A DNA stretch of 34,389 nucleotides, from assembly GCA_015233495.1 (NCBI GenBank), contig JADFXQ010000002.1:1-34389 (forward strand). The letters run 5' to 3'. Source of the DNA: Candidatus Omnitrophota bacterium. Its GTDB lineage: Bacteria; Omnitrophota; Gorgyraeia; Zapsychrales; Zapsychraceae. The position numbers were made by a program, and so were the translations under genes. Shown here piece after piece: positions 31,166 through 34,389 of this stretch (within the stretch, counting starts at the first letter, position 1; every line of letters starts with the position of its first letter). A model generated the notes under the pieces. The model was given only the letters and a program-made list of their open reading frames with translations, did not search any database and was not told the DNA's origin.

Positions 31166-32350
31166 ATGACCCAAATACAGGATAAAAAACGGGTAATAGC
31201 GATCATTCCCGCCCGGGGAGGGTCGAAATCGATTCCGCAGAAAAATATTTTTTCTTTTTGCGGCAAGCCGCTTTTAGCCTGGTCTATAGAACAAGCGAAA
31301 CAAAGCGAATGTGTCGGCGAAGTCTATGTGTCCACGAATGATGCGGGTATCGCGCAGGTGGCTCAGGCCTATGGCGCTCAAATTATTTGGCGGCCGGAAG
31401 AACTTTCTGGTGATACGGCTTCTTCCGAGACGGCAATCGAACACGCTTTGCAGCAAATCGAACAAACGCAAAAAGTGGATTTGGTGGTCTTTTTGCAAGC
31501 CACTTCGCCGGTGCGGTTGAAAACGGATATTGACCTGGCCATGCGGCATTTTCACGCCCTGCAGGCGGATTCTTTATTTTCCGCGGCGGAAGTGACGGAT
31601 TTTTGTTTGTGGAAAAAAGCGGATGACCGGTTTGAAAGTTTTTCTTTTGATTATCAAGCGCGCGGTCAAAGGCAGACGCGGCCGCCTTTGTATTTGGAAA
31701 ACGGGTCAATTTATATTTTTTCGCCGGGAGCGCTGCGGCAATACCACAATCGTCTGGGCGGGAAGATTACCGCGTTTTTGATGCCCCGGGAAAGATCTTT
31801 TGAAATTGACACGGCGGAAGATATTCCCGTGTGCGCGCATTTTCTGCGGCGGATGCTGGCCGCTTCCCAGCCGGCCGTCACGGCCCGCGATGTTGATTTA
31901 CTGGTCTATGATTTTGACGGAGTCATGACGGACAATAAAGTGATTGTCCAACAGGACGGCTTAGAAGCGGTGGCGGCCAACCGCGGCGACGGACTCGCGG
32001 TCGCGCTTCTAAAAAAACAGGGCTGGCGACAAATGATTGTTTCCACCGAAACCAACCCGGTTGTGGCTAAGCGCGCCCAGAAGATCGAGATCCCGGTTTA
32101 TCAAAGTGTGGGCGATAAAAAACAATGGGTAATGGATTATTGCGCGCGGGAAAAAATTGATTTAAGCCGCGTGCTTTATGTGGGAAATGATTTGAACGAT
32201 CTCGCGGTGATGTCGGTTGTCGGCTGGCCGGCGTGTCCGCTGGACGCGCATCCTGTCGTTAAAGATAGCGCGCGGATTGTTTTAAATCGGCGCGGCGGGG
32301 ATGGCGTGATCCGCGCGTTGTATGACGTTTTAAATTCCAAAAAAGAATAA
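31166..32350 (+). CDS. neuA: CMP-sialate-type synthetase fused to a KdsC-like HAD phosphatase
   Basis: The protein has 394 residues and two domains. The N-terminal cytidylyltransferase (about 8-230) shows IPARGGSKSIPQKN (14-27), STND, LQATSPVR (110-117), ENGSIYIF and SFEIDTAEDI (211-220), as in NeuA. The C-terminal HAD domain (about 243-390) has the DxD nucleophile D249/D251 in VYDFDGVMTD, RGDGLAVALL and GNDLNDLAVM, like KdsC. The same order is found in vertebrate CMAS. It would both remove a phosphate from a nonulosonic-acid phosphate and activate the sugar with CTP. It sits just before neuB, with 15 bases between. Confidence 0.93.
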   Translation: MTQIQDKKRVIAIIPARGGSKSIPQKNIFSFCGKPLLAWSIEQAKQSECVGEVYVSTNDAGIAQVAQAYGAQIIWRPEELSGDTASSETAIEHALQQIEQTQKVDLVVFLQATSPVRLKTDIDLAMRHFHALQADSLFSAAEVTDFCLWKKADDRFESFSFDYQARGQRQTRPPLYLENGSIYIFSPGALRQYHNRLGGKITAFLMPRERSFEIDTAEDIPVCAHFLRRMLAASQPAVTARDVDLLVYDFDGVMTDNKVIVQQDGLEAVAANRGDGLAVALLKKQGWRQMIVSTETNPVVAKRAQKIEIPVYQSVGDKKQWVMDYCAREKIDLSRVLYVGNDLNDLAVMSVVGWPACPLDAHPVVKDSARIVLNRRGGDGVIRALYDVLNSKKE

Positions 32351-32365
32351 AAAAGGAGAATCCAC

Positions 32366-33208
32366 ATGTCGGTGTTTTTTATCGCGGAAATCGGAATCAA
32401 TCATAACGGCGATATGGCGATTGCCAAGAAATTGATCGATGTGGCTTCGTTCGCCGGATGCGACGCGGTGAAGTTTCAGAAAAGGACGATTGATAAAGTT
32501 TATTCCCGGGAGTTGCTTGATTCGCCGCGGGAAAGCCCCTGGGGGAAGACCCAGCGCGCCCAGAAAGAGGGATTGGAATTCAATGAAAAGCAATATGATG
32601 AAATCAACGCCTATTGCCAACAAAAAAACATTGCCTGGTTCGCTTCGGCGTGGGATGTGGACAGCCAAATTTTTTTAAGAAAATATCCGACCCGTTACAA
32701 CAAAGTGGCTTCCGCGGTATTAACTCACGGGGATCTGATCGAACAGATCGCCGCGGAACGGAAACCCACGTTCATTTCCACTGGCATGAGTTCCTTGGAA
32801 GAAATCGACCGGGCCGTGGCGATATTCCGCGGCGCGCAATGCCCGTTTGAATTACTGCATTGCAACAGCGTTTATCCGATGCCGGACGCGGACGCTAATT
32901 TGCGCGTCATTGAAACTTTGGCGAAGCGTTATCAATGCAAGGTGGGATACAGCGGACATGAGGTGGGATTGCAAATCACGATGGCCGCGGTTGCTTTGGG
33001 CGCTACGACGATTGAACGCCATATCACCTTGGACAGATCCATGTACGGCTCGGATCAGGCCGCTTCCTTAGAGCCGACCGGGCTGTTGCGTTTAGTGCGG
33101 GACTGCCGGATTATTCATAAGGCTTTGGGCGATGGCGAAAAAAAAGTCTCGGATTCCGAGCTTAAAATTAAAAATAAACTCCGTCCGTTAAATTGGGGGC
33201 AAAAATGA
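32366..33208 (+). CDS. neuB: N-acetylneuraminate-type synthase lacking the SAF domain
   Basis: The 280-residue protein covers the TIM-barrel catalytic part: FIAEIGINHNGD (5-16), DAVKFQKRT (33-41), STGMSSLEEI, LLHCNSVYPMP, VGYSGHEVG and IERHITLDRSMYGSDQ. It condenses PEP with ManNAc or a related 6-carbon sugar to make a nonulosonic acid. Canonical NeuB is about 340-350 residues with a C-terminal antifreeze-like SAF domain that contributes an Arg to the partner active site; this is absent here and the frame ends cleanly at NKLRPLNWGQK. Start ATG 32366 follows AAAAAGGAGAATCCAC. Whether the sugar is Neu5Ac, Kdn, legionaminic or another acid is open. Confidence 0.92.
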   Translation: MSVFFIAEIGINHNGDMAIAKKLIDVASFAGCDAVKFQKRTIDKVYSRELLDSPRESPWGKTQRAQKEGLEFNEKQYDEINAYCQQKNIAWFASAWDVDSQIFLRKYPTRYNKVASAVLTHGDLIEQIAAERKPTFISTGMSSLEEIDRAVAIFRGAQCPFELLHCNSVYPMPDADANLRVIETLAKRYQCKVGYSGHEVGLQITMAAVALGATTIERHITLDRSMYGSDQAASLEPTGLLRLVRDCRIIHKALGDGEKKVSDSELKIKNKLRPLNWGQK

Positions 33209-34200
33209 ACCAACCTGCGCAACGCTGGGTTTATCTCAACGGCGAATATGTCCGGGAGGCAGACGCGAAAATTTCGATTTTCGATTCCGCTTTGATGTTC
33301 GGCGACATGATTTTTGAGATGACCCGGTCTTTTAATAAAAAACAGTTCAGGCTCCGGGAACATTTGGAGCGGCTCGCTTTGGGGATGAAAATATTTCATA
33401 TTCCTTTGGACTTGTCGGTCGATCAATTGGAAGCCCGCTGTTTAGAAGTAATTGAAAAGAATGAGCCGGCTTTCAGCAAAACGGATGAGCATCGGCTGAT
33501 GATCAATGTGAGCCGGGGACCGTTGAGCATCTATCATAAGGTTTTTGACCGCCCGGTTGGTCCGACCGTGGTGATCGCGGATTTTCCTTTGAAGTGGACA
33601 GTGGTAGGGATGGGCGCTTTGTTCGACAAAGGGATCAATGCTGTGGTGCCGTCGCAACGGGCGATCCCGGCAGCTTTGATGGACCCCAAAATCAAAAATC
33701 GCAGCCGGATGTTTTATCAAACCGCGAACATCGAGTTGTCCCGGATGAAGGGGGAAAATAATTGGGCGTTATTGTTGGACCCCGACGGTTTTATTGCCGA
33801 AGGCACCGGTTGTAATTTTTTTATCGTAAAAGACAAAAAAATCTTTACCCCGGAGGGCAGAAATATTTTGCGGGGCATCAGCCGCAATTATATTTTTGAA
33901 CTGGCCGAAACATTGGGTATTTCTTGCCGGGAAAAAAATCTTGAACCCTATGATGTGTACGCGGCGGACGAGGCCTTTGTAACTGCCACGCCGTTTTGCG
34001 CTTTGCCGGTAACGCATTTTAATTTTACCAAAATCGGTTCCGGCGCGATGGGGGCGGTGACGCGTCAGCTGTTAGACGTTTGGGGAAAAAATGTCGGGGT
34101 GGATATTGTGCGGCAAATTAAGGCCTTTAATGAGGAAGTGCAATTGGCGAGCGCCGGCCCCGTGTCAACGCCGTATCAATTTAAGACAGAAGAAAAATGA
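33205..34200 (+). CDS. Class IV aminotransferase (D-Ala/branched-chain type)
   Basis: ATG 33205 overlaps the neuB stop (ATGA) and GGGGG lies just upstream, giving 331 residues. The fold-type IV pattern is seen: WVYLNGEYVREADAKISIFD, the candidate PLP Lys164 (KNRSRMF) 13 residues before Glu177, and the G-rich AEGTGCNFFIVKD. Members handle branched-chain amino acids, D-alanine or aminodeoxychorismate. Class IV enzymes are rare in glycan clusters, where class V/DegT-type aminotransferases are usual. It could make an amino acid that is attached to the glycan, or be a passenger. Confidence 0.85.
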   Translation: MNQPAQRWVYLNGEYVREADAKISIFDSALMFGDMIFEMTRSFNKKQFRLREHLERLALGMKIFHIPLDLSVDQLEARCLEVIEKNEPAFSKTDEHRLMINVSRGPLSIYHKVFDRPVGPTVVIADFPLKWTVVGMGALFDKGINAVVPSQRAIPAALMDPKIKNRSRMFYQTANIELSRMKGENNWALLLDPDGFIAEGTGCNFFIVKDKKIFTPEGRNILRGISRNYIFELAETLGISCREKNLEPYDVYAADEAFVTATPFCALPVTHFNFTKIGSGAMGAVTRQLLDVWGKNVGVDIVRQIKAFNEEVQLASAGPVSTPYQFKTEEK

Positions 34201-34231
34201 CGATATTTTAATTTTGAATGGGTAAGCAAGG

Positions 34232-34389
34232 CTAAAAATTATTTTCTTCTGCCACGGGTTATTTTGGCCGTCTGCTTCGGTTTACGGCGAGCTTTCTATC
34301 GCGATTTTTAAACGCGGAAAGCTCGCCGTAAAACCTCGCAGACTTTTGGCCAAAAAACCCTTATTGTGTCAGAAGAAAATAATTTTTAG
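34232..34389. mobile_element. 158-bp near-perfect inverted repeat, MITE-like
   Basis: The left arm begins CTAAAAATTATTTTCTTCTG at 34232 and the right arm is its exact 20-base reverse complement ending at 34389, the last base of the window. The arms continue to match inward with small indels: GGGTT/AACCC, TTTTGGCC/GGCCAAAA, GTCTGC/GCAGAC, GGTTTACGGCGAGCTTTC/GAAAGCTCGCCGTAAAACC, then CGCG-loop-CGCG at the centre. No ORF is inside. This could be a miniature inverted-repeat element or a large hairpin at the operon end. The right boundary may lie outside the window. Confidence 0.7.

Noticed and set aside
1-34389. CRISPR arrays, tRNA genes, transposase genes
   Set aside because: No regular spaced repeats, no tRNA T-arm or anticodon pattern and no transposase motif were seen on either strand.

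Overview
This window most likely comes from a bacterium of the candidate phylum Omnitrophota (Omnitrophica). The best pointer is the long minus-strand protein at 13988-16240. Its N-terminal module, with motifs such as WVNLSPYEK, GRTAMGRDLLAQDY and RKYFSGG, is one I associate with exported proteins of that lineage. The taxonomic call rests on memory of the family, not on a search. The gene content (PapD-like chaperone, outer-membrane barrel, signal peptides, nonulosonic-acid genes) indicates a diderm envelope.

Region 1 (1-4775) looks like a surface-appendage locus. A PapD-like periplasmic chaperone is followed by a 1001-residue outer-membrane beta-barrel protein with a TPR-like start, a pilus-secretin-type N domain and two SdrD-B-like repeats. 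Convergent to it is a small secreted protein gene. Its 5' leader holds a promoter, a cyclic-di-GMP-I (GEMM-I) riboswitch aptamer, an intrinsic terminator and two perfect 39-bp tandem repeats, in that order. Region 2 (4776-6905) holds an unexplained intergenic stretch, a Phd/YefM-PIN toxin-antitoxin operon with a clear promoter and three operator-like repeats phased at 10 bp, and two small exported or membrane-anchored proteins ended by a strong terminator. Region 3 (6946-8733, minus strand) has a nucleoside phosphorylase-like gene and a coupled pair: an AdoMet-decarboxylase (SpeD) homologue with altered substrate residues, and a SET-domain methyltransferase. All three families handle S-adenosyl compounds or their by-products.

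Region 4 (8864-13974) is a plus-strand operon of aldo/keto reductase, SPL-family radical SAM protein, short 6-phosphogluconate dehydrogenase, glucose-6-phosphate dehydrogenase and a stand-alone receiver protein. It therefore supplies the oxidative pentose-phosphate steps. The lineage-type exported protein follows on the minus strand.

Region 5 (16458-34200) is one long plus-strand gene cluster for a cell-surface glycan. It opens with a winged-helix regulator of the EPS-associated MarR type, divergent from the exported protein and carrying a palindrome over its own start codon. It continues with two GT2 glycosyltransferases, two polytopic membrane proteins (one a probable GT-C enzyme), two radical SAM proteins of the B12-binding type, a YdjC/ChbG-type deacetylase, a 48-residue small ORF, an SGNH hydrolase, an asparagine synthase and two methyltransferases. 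It ends with a nonulosonic-acid block: a CMP-sialate synthetase fused to a KdsC-like phosphatase, a NeuB lacking its SAF domain, and a class IV aminotransferase. Many genes overlap by ATGA or GTGA, which suggests one transcript. The window ends exactly inside or at the end of a 158-bp near-perfect inverted repeat that looks like a MITE or other palindromic element.

No rRNA, tRNA, CRISPR array, transposase or replication origin was recognised.
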